DNA of 64,000 bases from Erinaceus europaeus (Eukaryota; Chordata; Mammalia; Eulipotyphla; Erinaceidae). Under the pieces are notes generated by a model. The model made no database searches and was not told the DNA's origin. It saw only the letters and a list, made by a program, of their open reading frames with translations. Where the stretch lies: assembly GCF_950295315.1 (NCBI RefSeq), contig NC_080170.1, positions 98,765,971-98,829,970 on the forward strand, read 5' to 3'. Below, in pieces: positions 11,524 to 19,368 of the stretch. Within the stretch, counting starts at the first letter, position 1. Every line of letters begins with the position of its first letter. Both the position numbers and the translations under genes were made by a program.

Positions 11524-11785
11524 AATATTATTTTTAAATTTTTATTTATGAAAAGGACCTAGGTTCCATGTCTATTCAGAATTATCATAGGAACTGGTGG
11601 AAACCTCTGTATCCCTGTCAGTCTGAGTTTGAATTCCATGGTCATAGCTAGGAACATACTATACTACACTCATTTTAGGACCAGTCTTCCTCAAGTGGCA
11701 AATTATGTTGACCAAACTTCTCTCCAGAGTGTGCAGTCCCTACCACTGATGTTCTACACTGAGGGCAAGGTCCTGTAGAGGGCCA
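11524..11785 (-). repeat. L1-type 3' region, older subfamily fragment
   Basis: Starts with a T-rich reverse tail, then 'ataggaactggtggaaacc', 'ttccatggtcatagctagg' and 'aggaccagtcttcctcaagt'. The same text recurs on the minus strand at 24775-24910. Confidence 0.6.
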
Positions 11786-13130
11786 AACCATAGGATAAGA
11801 GAGGTACAACTTCACACAATTCCCAGGACCAGAACTCTGTACCCATCCCCTCCCCTGATAGCATTCCTATTCTTTATCCCTATGGGAGTATGGCCCAAGG
11901 GAGATTATGGGATGCAGAAGGTGGAAGATGTGGCTTCCATAATTGCTTCCACACTGAATGTGGGCATTGACAGGTTCATCCATCCTTCCAGCCTGTCACT
12001 GTCTTTCCCTAGTGAGGCAGGGCTCTGGGGAATCAGAGCTCCAGGACACATTGGTGGGGTTGCCTGTCCAGAGAAGTCTGGTTGGCATCATGCTAGCATC
12101 TGGAACCTGGTGCCTGAAAAGAGAGTTAAGATACAAAGCCAAACAAGTTGATGAGTAATCATGAACCTAAAGGCTGGAGTAGTGCAGATGAAGAGTTAGG
12201 GGGGGGGGTGGTCTCTGTTTTGTAGATAGCTAGTAGACATATTTTACTTATATTACAAAGGGCCCATGACCATACTGATATTCAGGTGGACCCAAGTTAT
12301 TGTCTGGGGAGATGATGTCATGGCTGGACAAAGGACCAGAAAGCTGAATCAGGGAAGAGAATAGCTCCCAAATATGGGAAAGGTTTATAAATATTGTCGA
12401 CTCCATTGATTTGATGTGATCTGGGGCCCATATTCACCTTAGGAGCCCATGTGACATCTGCATCCTTGAAGATCTGATCTCACATTCTGTGGTCATGAGT
12501 AGGAACATTCCAAGCTGCCCCAATATGATGACCCATCTTCCTCAGGTGGAATATAGAGTATGTTGTCCAGCCTCCCTTCGGAGGATGGAACATTCTCTAC
12601 CATTGTTGATCTACATTGAGGGAAAGGTCCTATGGGGGTCCACAAAAGGGTATATTGTGTAGTACCTGACAGAGATGACCAGTAACAGTGGAGAGAGGGA
12701 TTTCTTCAAGTTCTAGGCCCATCAAGTCTGTTTGGGAATCTCAGGACTCTTCAACTGGGGCCCCATTTGATGGGGTGGCCTGATAGTGACTAAAGAGTCA
12801 TCATTAAAGTATGCCAGTCTCTTGCCCTTATTCAGTTTTTGTAGTCCTTACTTTGATAAGTTTAGCTTTGGAGTGACTGAGGGAAGTATAATAGGATATA
12901 GGTGAGGAGGGTATCTAAATCTAAGTAGACCTTATTTCATTAGGAACTTTATGGTGTCTTTTTAGGTCTTTCTACTTGCTTGCTGCATATACAGACTCAC
13001 TGCAGATTATTGTGCACTTTTGTTCTCAGGTATTTATTTTGCCCTAATTTATGGATACATATGAACATATGCCATATCTCATGGGACCTTTTCTATATCT
13101 AAGTTTTGGGACTCTGTTAGGAAGTGGTCT
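11786..13130 (-). repeat. L1-type 3' region, long copy
   Basis: About 1.35 kb of the family seen complete at 41350-42995, here reversed. It runs from 'aaaccataggataagagag' through 'attgcttccacactgaatg', 'acaggttcatccatccttc' and 'gtcatggctggacaaagga' to 'tatgaacatatgccatatct'. No coding potential; short frames in it recur wherever the family is inserted. Confidence 0.75.
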
Positions 13131-13204
13131 TAAAATCTTATAAACCATTAAGTTACTAATAAAAATCAGGAAAAAAACCTCTAAAAATAATTATCTTTAA
13201 ACAT

Positions 13205-13395
13205 ATATTTACTGGGGTAAGGTGGTGACACACCTGGTTAAGTGCACACACTAGAGTGCACAGGATCCAGTTTCTACCCCTGGTCCCTACCTGCTGGGGG
13301 AAAGGTTCATGAGTGGTGGAGCAGGTCATTGAGTATCTCTTTCTCTCTCCCTCTTCCTGTCTAAATTTCTGTCACCCTACCCAATATGAAAGAGA
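13205..13395 (+). repeat. tRNA-derived SINE, family C
   Basis: Head 'ggtggtgacacacctggtta', 'tgcacaggatccagtttcta', core 'ctacctgctgggggaaagg' and a CT-rich body. A GA-rich stretch and two copies of 'gggaaaatggccat' follow up to the provirus. Confidence 0.7.
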
Positions 13396-13533
13396 GAGAC
13401 AGAGAGACAGTGAGAGACAGAGAGAGAAACAGAGAGAAAGGAAGGAAGGAAGGGAAATGGGGAAAATGGCCATCAGGAAAGAGAAATAGGGAAAATGGCC
13501 ATAAGAAAGGTCGATTTATAGTTCTGGCACAGA

Positions 13534-13539
13534 GCCCCT
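13534..13539. repeat. Provirus target-site duplication, left copy (GCCCCT)
   Basis: Identical to 21183-21188 and directly beside the TG/CA ends of the two LTRs. Six base pairs is the usual size for betaretrovirus-like insertions. Confidence 0.8.
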
Positions 13540-13617
13540 TGTTGTAGAGCCAGATGTTGTAGTGCGCGGGCCGCAGAGAAGAGAGAGAGGGTCCGGAGCG
13601 AAGAGGAAACACAAATC

Positions 13618-13623
13618 TTTATT
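13618..13623 (-). terminator. LTR polyadenylation signal AATAAA
   Basis: Minus strand AATAAA in the 3' LTR, about 150 bp downstream of the TATA box. The same signal is kept in the 5' LTR at about 20940. Confidence 0.7.
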
Positions 13624-13770
13624 CGCACTGGCATCTCAGATCTGGGTGTTAGAGAAGTAGATTGGGCCATGTGGAGGTAGAGAAAATGGCCGCCTCACGC
13701 AGTAACCTTTCCTGCATCTGAACACCAGAGTGGAGCGCCGGCAAGAGAGCAAGGTGCGGAAAACGAAGGG

Positions 13771-13778
13771 TTTTTATA
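13771..13778 (-). promoter_or_regulatory. LTR TATA box
   Basis: Minus strand TATAAAAA. Present in the 3' LTR only; the matching part of the 5' LTR is deleted. Confidence 0.7.
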
Positions 13779-13789
13779 GGAGTAGCTTT

Positions 13790-13888
13790 CACGAGAATGG
13801 GAAGGGGGAGGAGTAACCATAGCACTCCAGGATAGGATGATAACTCTCGTGAGAATGGGAGGGGGGAGGAGTAACCAGAGCACTCCGG
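13790..13888 (-). repeat. Tandem enhancer-like duplication in U3
   Basis: Two copies of a 41-bp block ('gagaatgggaagggggagg' then 'agtaaccatagcactcc') start near 13793 and 13850, separated by about 17 bp. Direct repeats at this place in an LTR are commonly enhancers; that role is inferred. Confidence 0.7.
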
Positions 13889-14031
13889 ATATTGCAGGGA
13901 TATAGACAATGCCCTGAGGGCATAACATGGCTGAACAGGCACTCCGAGAATGTCCCAACTCTTGCGGGAACTAGCAGTAGCCTGAGGGGACAACATGGCA
14001 GATGTGACTGCATTGGCACAATTTCCCAGCA

Positions 14032-14048
14032 TCTCCCCCTTTCCTTTT
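14032..14048 (-). other. Polypurine tract (plus-strand primer site)
   Basis: Minus strand AAAAGGAAAGGGGGAGA lies immediately before the 3' LTR, where retroviruses prime plus-strand DNA synthesis. Confidence 0.85.
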
Positions 14049-14757
14049 ATCTAATGCCCAGGGCAACAGTGTGTAAAGTCTATCAACTACTCAGGGTCAG
14101 TCTATGAAAAACCAGCAACATGAAGGGAAGGAAGCTGCTGTAAAATTGTCTAAAGTGTCCAAAGGGTATACCAGCAAGTCCGATAAAAGTCTCAGTCCAA
14201 AGTAGGCGACTAGGGGGAGAAATGGCAGGGGATGAAATGCTGCATGAGGAAGGTCAGCCTCTGGAATTCTGCTTTTCTGTAGATTGTGAGCTGGAACCGC
14301 CAAAATGTGACAGGTCAAAGCAAAAGCAGGAAAGGCAGACAGGAAGTAAAAAGGTTTTGTCCTTGGAGTCTGCGAATCAGATTCTTCAGATCGCGTCAGG
14401 TGACATATAGGGTTTTGTGGGGTGTGCCACTGTAGTCGTGCCATCTAGTGGGTGATGTCAGGGTGTGCAGGGGTCCAGATGTTTTTTTTTTTTTTTTTTT
14501 TTTTCTGGGATTCCTGTGGAAGAAACATAAACAATCTGCTTCTCATGGTTAGATGGGCATCTGATTTGAATGCTTTATAGAAAAAGAGGTTTGGTGCCTT
14601 GACCAACTGAGTATTGGGGGATGTATCTTTCCTATTCATTTATGATTATATTTTATATTATTTGTCATGGTAGTTAGCCGTTTATCTGGAAGGTCCTGGG
14701 TGATTCATGGGGAAAAAGACCTTATCTTTTAACAAAGACTCTAAGGTGTAGGGAAGC
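14049..14757 (-). other. Provirus 3' non-coding region
   Basis: Between pol and the 3' LTR. No reading frame here looks like an envelope protein. The longest (14097-14444, minus) is Pro/Leu-rich without a signal peptide, fusion peptide or membrane anchor. A 21-bp poly-T at 14484-14504 may mark an unrecognised insertion tail. Confidence 0.5.
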
Positions 14758-14770
14758 GGGAACTATCTTA

Positions 14771-15050
14771 TCCCTTTTTTTTTTTGTATCTTGCCTTTTG
14801 TTGCCCTAGTTGTTCTTGTTGTAATTATATTGTTGTTATTGCTGATATTGTGGTTGTTGGATAGAACAGAGAGAAATGGAGAGAGGAGGGAAAAACAGAG
14901 GGAGAGAAAGATACCTGTAGACCTGCTTCACTGCCTGTGAAGTGATTCCCCTGCAGGTGAAGAGCCGGGGGCTCAAACTGGGATCCTCAAGCCAGTTCTT
15001 GCACATAGCGCCACCTGTGCTAAACCCGCTGCGCCACCGCCCGATTCCCA
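14771..15050 (-). repeat. Family A SINE inserted in the provirus
   Basis: Reverse family A copy from a T-run at 14777 to 'gcgccaccgcccgattccc'. Target duplication: ggaactatctta (14759-14770) and ggaactatcttt (15051-15062). It is therefore younger than the provirus. Confidence 0.85.
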
Positions 15051-15465
15051 GGAACTATCTTTTAACATAAACTCTATGGCCATGCCAATAGCAACCTTGA
15101 GGGCACATGTGGCTCCCCACATGTCCCCCTGTCTTATATCATGTTTTGATGTTTGGCGGACTTTGTTTTGTGGCAGGGTGGACTGTGCCTGTCTTAGGTT
15201 GGGGATCAGCCTTCCATCTTACCCGTCATTGGAACACCTGGTCATTTTTGCCCAGTTTGACTGGATAGCGCTAGTTTCCTCTTACCCATCATTGGTTATC
15301 CAGCTCTCTACATGGTGGACGTTCTGATGGAGGGGGGCAAATCCTCCACAGCAACTCAATATTCTGCCATTTCCAGCTTATGATAGTGAGTTTGTATAGG
15401 TTGCATCTTTATGGCATCAATCTGTTGGCGCAAAAGGCCATGAGCTTGTTAAGAATTATAGGACC

Positions 15466-15610
15466 GTGGTCCAGGAGGTGGCGCAGTGGATAAAGCATTG
15501 GACTCTCAAGCATGAGGTTCTGAGTTCAATCCCTGGCAGCACATGTATCAGAGTGAGTCTGGTTCTTTCTCTCTTTCTCATTAATAAATAAATTTAAAAT
15601 GTTGAATAAA
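15466..15610 (+). repeat. Family B SINE inserted in the provirus
   Basis: Has 'ggcgcagtggataaagcatt', 'gagttcaatccctggcagc' and a short CT-rich tail with TAATAAATAAATTT. A perfect 15-bp target duplication, aagaattataggacc, lies at 15451-15465 and 15611-15625. It is younger than the provirus. Confidence 0.9.
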
Positions 15611-15794
15611 AAGAATTATAGGACCTATTGTGAGCAGAAGAAGTAAAACAAGCTAGGGTCCCACAACTAAGGGTATACAGGTAAGGAAGGGGGAATGTAT
15701 CCATTGATATGAAGAGGTAGGATCATATCTCAAGTCTAAGGGAAGCAGTCAGTGGATGTGATGTCCAGGGGAACAGCCATTTGTCTTTGGGGGT

Positions 15795-15890
15795 AGTAAA
15801 GGATGTCCGTGGCATGGGTGATGTTATAAAGGGAAACATCTTTAAATTGTTGGCTGACAAAGGCAGGCCTATGGTGGCAAGACAAGATAC
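15795..15890 (-). pseudogene. Second, diverged integrase-core fragment
   Basis: Read on the minus strand this short stretch contains 'RPAFVSQQFKD' and then 'NITHATDILYYPQ'. It parallels 'GPAFTSKQFKD' and 'NITHTTDIPYNPQ' of the pol gene beside it, at roughly 70 percent by eye. The match covers only about 85 bp. It lies downstream of pol inside the same provirus, so it is either a duplicated and worn piece of pol or a scrap of a second retrovirus caught by recombination. Confidence 0.65.
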
Positions 15891-16200
15891 ACCAGTTAAG
15901 TTTACAAGAATATGTGAATGTTGCTAATTCACATAGGTTGGATATGGAGGAACTTCTTACAGTTTAATACCTTACCATATGAACAGATGATTCCTCATAT
16001 GAAGGCTTGATAGCTGTAATCACTTACTTGTGAAAAACAATAAAACTTGTGACAAGTTAGAGGTTTACTATAATTGACTTTGGACTATAAGCAGACTCAG
16101 GTTACTTAGAGAGTTAATGCATGTTATTAACAATGGTTTTAACATTTAGAGTACTTCTGAGCAGATGGGTAATGCAAAAATTTTTGGTCATTCAGCACAC

Positions 16201-16449
16201 TCACTCACAAAACACAACTGGCCATTCATAACATAAGACATTCAGGGAAGGGGTAGGAGAGAGAGCTCTGTGAGCCAACTTTTGTAGGTTCTGCCATGTC
16301 ATATTATGGATCCTGGGATGTATCCTGCATCTAGTCCTCTTGTGTTTCTTGTTCTTCAGGGATAACAGTGCCATCATGAGGGTATTGTCGGACATGGCGG
16401 GCAGGAACCCAGACAGGTTTAGAGTAATTATGAGGGAAAATACATGCAA
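16201..16449 (-). pseudogene. Possible remnant of an env leader overlapping pol
   Basis: An 82-codon frame begins 119 bp inside the 3' end of pol in another frame, where betaretroviral env usually starts. It has an internal Met followed by 'ALLSLKNKKHKRTRCR', a basic run, and ends in 'VVFCE' with no downstream surface or transmembrane domain. The position and basic run are the only reasons to think of env; chance is quite possible. Confidence 0.25.
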
Positions 16450-18922
16450 AACCTCTTCCCATGGTCAATAGAGGGTCAGGCCCTTTCCAAATTTTATCAA
16501 GTGGGTCTTTCCATTTGACCTTAATAGATGGGAGAGTAGATGGTGTTTGCCAGTGAAGAATAATAGGAGGTAAGTCCGAGTTATTGTAAATATTAAAGAG
16601 ATTTAACATAGTTAAGGCTTTTGCTAGCTGGATATTGGGGGGATACATTCCTCCTTTATCTTTATTCAATTGAGCCTTAAGAGTTTGATGGGCCCTCTCG
16701 ACAATGCCTTGTCCCTGTGGATTATAGGGAATGTCTGTGGTATGAGTAATGTTCCAGAGGGAACAAAAATCTTTAAATTGTTTGCTGGTAAACGCTGGTC
16801 CATGGTAGGTTTTCACTTGAAGAGGTAAGCCCATCACAGCAAAACAGGAGAGCATGTGGCTTATAAGCTTTTTAGAGCTTTCTCCTGTCTGAGCTGTTGC
16901 CCACATAAATTTAGAAAAGGTATCAATTGAGACAAACACATATTTTTGTTTGCCAAAGTTTGCTATGTGGGTGACATCAATTTGCCAAATAGCATTAGCT
17001 TTTAAGCCTCGGGGGTTAACACCAAGAGTCTGATTAGCAGGTGTTTTTATGAGACTTGCACAGGAAGAGCATGTAGCTAGGATATGTTTTAATTGTGGTA
17101 ACGGAACATCAGGAAATCGAACTCGAAAGCCTTTAAGATTAACATGGGTTAGAGAATGGAAATCAGCAGGATCAGAGACAGAGACTAGGAGAGCTCCTGT
17201 GGAGGCAAGGTGGTCAGCTGCAGCATTCCCTTCAGACCGGGAACCAGGAAGAGGGCTATGGGAACGAAGATGCTGAATATATAGTGGTTGGGTTCGAGAA
17301 GAGAGCATAGAGGCGATTTGAATCACAAGATGGGAAAGTGGGTTGTCATCAATTTTCATATAAGAACAAGCAAGCCATGGAAGTAAGTTAACAGTATACA
17401 CACTGTCAGAAAAAAGGTTGAAGGATTCTGGTACAGCTTTTAGTGCAAGGAAAACAGCATAAAGTTCTTTGTACTGAGGGGAATTATCAGGAAGCTCAGT
17501 AAAGAGAGGTTTAGGAGATTGTTTGTCTGGGTAATATATAAGGGCAGCAGCTCCCTTTTTTCCACCATCAATGAAGACTGTCGGAGCAGAAGGAATGGGA
17601 TCTCGAGAGAAAAGTTTAGGTGCTAGTAGAGGCAGAAGACGTAAAGAAGCTATCAATTTATTGGAAGGAAAATGGTTATCTATTTGTCCTGGAAACCCCA
17701 GGAAGCTTATGGCAAAGCGGGAATGATGGCGTATAAGCCACTCTGTATCTGTGAGAGAAAAGGGCAGAATAATTAAATCCAGTTCTTTCACTAAGACCTG
17801 CACAGACCTATTTATCCCTTGGCGAACCATGAATGCTAACGTGTCTATCTCAGTGAGGAGTCTTGGAGTTCCTCCTACTGGCGTGTGAAGCCACTCAAGA
17901 ACCCCACGGTCTTGCCACAATGCCCCTACTACTGTGGGGGTGGAGTTGAAGATTAGAAGGTTTACCAGAGAGGAGGGAGAGAATCGAACAAGGTGCATGT
18001 CCTGGAGGGCCTGGTTAACCCTTTCCAGTGCCAAGGAGGCCTCGGGAGTTAACTTATGTTTTGAGGAGGGCTGTTTGTTTCCTTTTAACAGGTCAAACAG
18101 TGCTTGGAGGCAGCTTGTGAGCAGATAGAGATACTGCCTAAGCCAATTTAAATTTCCTAGAAAACTTTGTAAAGAAGCAAGAGTAAGGTTAGAAGGGAAG
18201 GTAACATTAGGTTTTAAGGGACGAATTTGCGTTAGAAAAATCTCTGAACCTAGAAAGGATATTGGAGGGATTAGCTGTATCTTCTCAGGGGCTACATTAA
18301 GGCTGCTTTTCTTTAATGCAGGAATGAGAAAATCACGTAAGGCATAGAGATCTGTATCTGATTTTCCCCATATTAAAATATCATCTGTATAATGAAAAAT
18401 ATTAAGGCCCTTATGAATATATGAGACAAGGGCAGATTTAACAGCCTCCTGACAAATAGTAGGACTATTGGCCATACCCTGGGGCAGCACTACCCATTCA
18501 AATCTGTCAGCAGGGCTGGTGTTATTAATAGAAGGAACAGAGAAGGCAAAACATTTACAATCTTGTGGATGCAAGGGAATAGAGAAAAAACAATCTTGTA
18601 TATCAATAGCTATGATTGGAATTCCTGTGGGAATTGCAGAAGCAAGAGGCAAACCCCTTTGGGGGGAGCCCCAGACCTGCATGGTTTTATTTACTGCATG
18701 GAGATCTTGAAGGAGGTGCCATTTTCCCGAGCGCTTTTTAATCACAAAGACAAGAGTATTCCATGGGCTTAGAGAATGTCGAATGTCTCCTAAGGACAAC
18801 TGATCTCCGACGAGCTCTTTTAAAATTTTTAGCTTATCCCTAGGTAAAGGACACTGTTCCACCCAGACAGGCTCATTAGAAAGCCAGCTTAAGCAGGGTG
18901 TTTTGTCTACGAACAGTGGCAT
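16331..18922 (-). CDS. pol: Endogenous retroviral pol: RT, RNase H, integrase (863 codons, open)
   Basis: Polyprotein for reverse transcription and integration. Reverse transcriptase (about 1-260) has catalytic Asp107 in 'AIDIQDCFFS', 'VLPQGMANSPTICQ' and the active site Y178-T-D-D, where Met, Ile or Val is the commoner second residue. After a connection domain, RNase H (about 445-575) keeps its four acidic residues D452, E486, D506 and D570. Integrase has the zinc site H589-H593-C618-C621 and catalytic D649 and E742. The middle Asp expected at 706 is Tyr ('KTYHGPAF'), 35 residues before the Glu, so integrase should be inactive. The C-terminal 'WKGPDPLL...WVPARHVR' block is betaretrovirus-like. 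The Met start follows the protease stop directly (TAAATG), in the same frame. No stop or frameshift interrupts it, although gag and the 5' LTR are broken. Confidence 0.9.
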   Translation of the reverse strand: MPLFVDKTPCLSWLSNEPVWVEQCPLPRDKLKILKELVGDQLSLGDIRHSLSPWNTLVFVIKKRSGKWHLLQDLHAVNKTMQVWGSPQRGLPLASAIPTGIPIIAIDIQDCFFSIPLHPQDCKCFAFSVPSINNTSPADRFEWVVLPQGMANSPTICQEAVKSALVSYIHKGLNIFHYTDDILIWGKSDTDLYALRDFLIPALKKSSLNVAPEKIQLIPPISFLGSEIFLTQIRPLKPNVTFPSNLTLASLQSFLGNLNWLRQYLYLLTSCLQALFDLLKGNKQPSSKHKLTPEASLALERVNQALQDMHLVRFSPSSLVNLLIFNSTPTVVGALWQDRGVLEWLHTPVGGTPRLLTEIDTLAFMVRQGINRSVQVLVKELDLIILPFSLTDTEWLIRHHSRFAISFLGFPGQIDNHFPSNKLIASLRLLPLLAPKLFSRDPIPSAPTVFIDGGKKGAAALIYYPDKQSPKPLFTELPDNSPQYKELYAVFLALKAVPESFNLFSDSVYTVNLLPWLACSYMKIDDNPLSHLVIQIASMLSSRTQPLYIQHLRSHSPLPGSRSEGNAAADHLASTGALLVSVSDPADFHSLTHVNLKGFRVRFPDVPLPQLKHILATCSSCASLIKTPANQTLGVNPRGLKANAIWQIDVTHIANFGKQKYVFVSIDTFSKFMWATAQTGESSKKLISHMLSCFAVMGLPLQVKTYHGPAFTSKQFKDFCSLWNITHTTDIPYNPQGQGIVERAHQTLKAQLNKDKGGMYPPNIQLAKALTMLNLFNIYNNSDLPPIILHWQTPSTLPSIKVKWKDPLDKIWKGPDPLLTMGRGFACIFPHNYSKPVWVPARHVRQYPHDGTVIPEEQETQED

Positions 18923-19306
18923 TTAGTATTGGGGGTGCTGAATAGACCTGGTATCGCGGGAACGAGTTTTACGCTCTGCAGAGGCGTCTGTGGATATCCT
19001 AACATCAAGACATTCCAGAATATCCCTGCCCAGTAAATTGGTGCTAATATTAGCTACCAAAGGGCAGAAGTGTCTGGTAGAACCTTCTGGGTCTTCCCAC
19101 ATGAGCAAGTCTCGTGTGCGAAATGATTGGGTCACCCCTCCTACTCCATGTATACTGGGTCCAGGGATGAGATCCCAATCTTGGGGAACCTCTTCTTGCC
19201 TTAAAATCGTCTTTCCTGCCCCCATGTCAATCAAAAATTTAAAAGGAATATTGCCAATCTTTACTGTCATAGGAGGGTTACCTTGTACCCTTGTGGAGTG
19301 GTCCAC
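18923..19306 (-). CDS. pro: Endogenous retroviral protease (altered active site)
   Basis: Aspartic protease domain of 127 codons, which would cut the Gag and Pol polyproteins. The active-site loop is 'LIDMGA' around residue 27 where the family has Asp-Thr/Ser-Gly; the Asp is kept but the Thr/Ser is Met, which should weaken or abolish activity. The C-terminal '[11 protein letters not shown]' (about 90-100) is the usual second conserved block. It lies in the -1 frame relative to gag, as expected for ribosomal frameshifting, and its frame is open for about three codons upstream of the listed start, following a TGA. I saw no canonical slippery heptamer in the short gag/pro overlap. No dUTPase domain is present. 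The frame ends in TAA directly before the pol Met and in the same frame. Confidence 0.8.
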   Translation of the reverse strand: MDHSTRVQGNPPMTVKIGNIPFKFLIDMGAGKTILRQEEVPQDWDLIPGPSIHGVGGVTQSFRTRDLLMWEDPEGSTRHFCPLVANISTNLLGRDILECLDVRISTDASAERKTRSRDTRSIQHPQY

Positions 19307-19368
19307 AAAATCTCAGGCCCCGAATTTGTACCATTCAGGGGTGAACCATCTTTATGAAATTGGGACCA

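Larger units (their letters stand above)
13540..14031 (-). repeat. Provirus 3' LTR (full length, 492 bp)
   Basis: Minus strand begins TGCTGGGAAATTG and ends CTCTACAACA. U3 holds a tandem duplication (13790-13888) and a TATAAAAA box at 13771-13778. An AATAAA signal lies at 13618-13623. It directly follows the polypurine tract and abuts the left GCCCCT. Confidence 0.85.

Noticed and set aside
13649..14032. Overlapping frames with repeated Pro/Leu/Ser-rich text
   Set aside because: They lie in the 3' LTR and reflect its tandem duplication.
17049..18772. Plus-strand frames across the pol region
   Set aside because: Shadows of the minus-strand pol gene with no independent motif.
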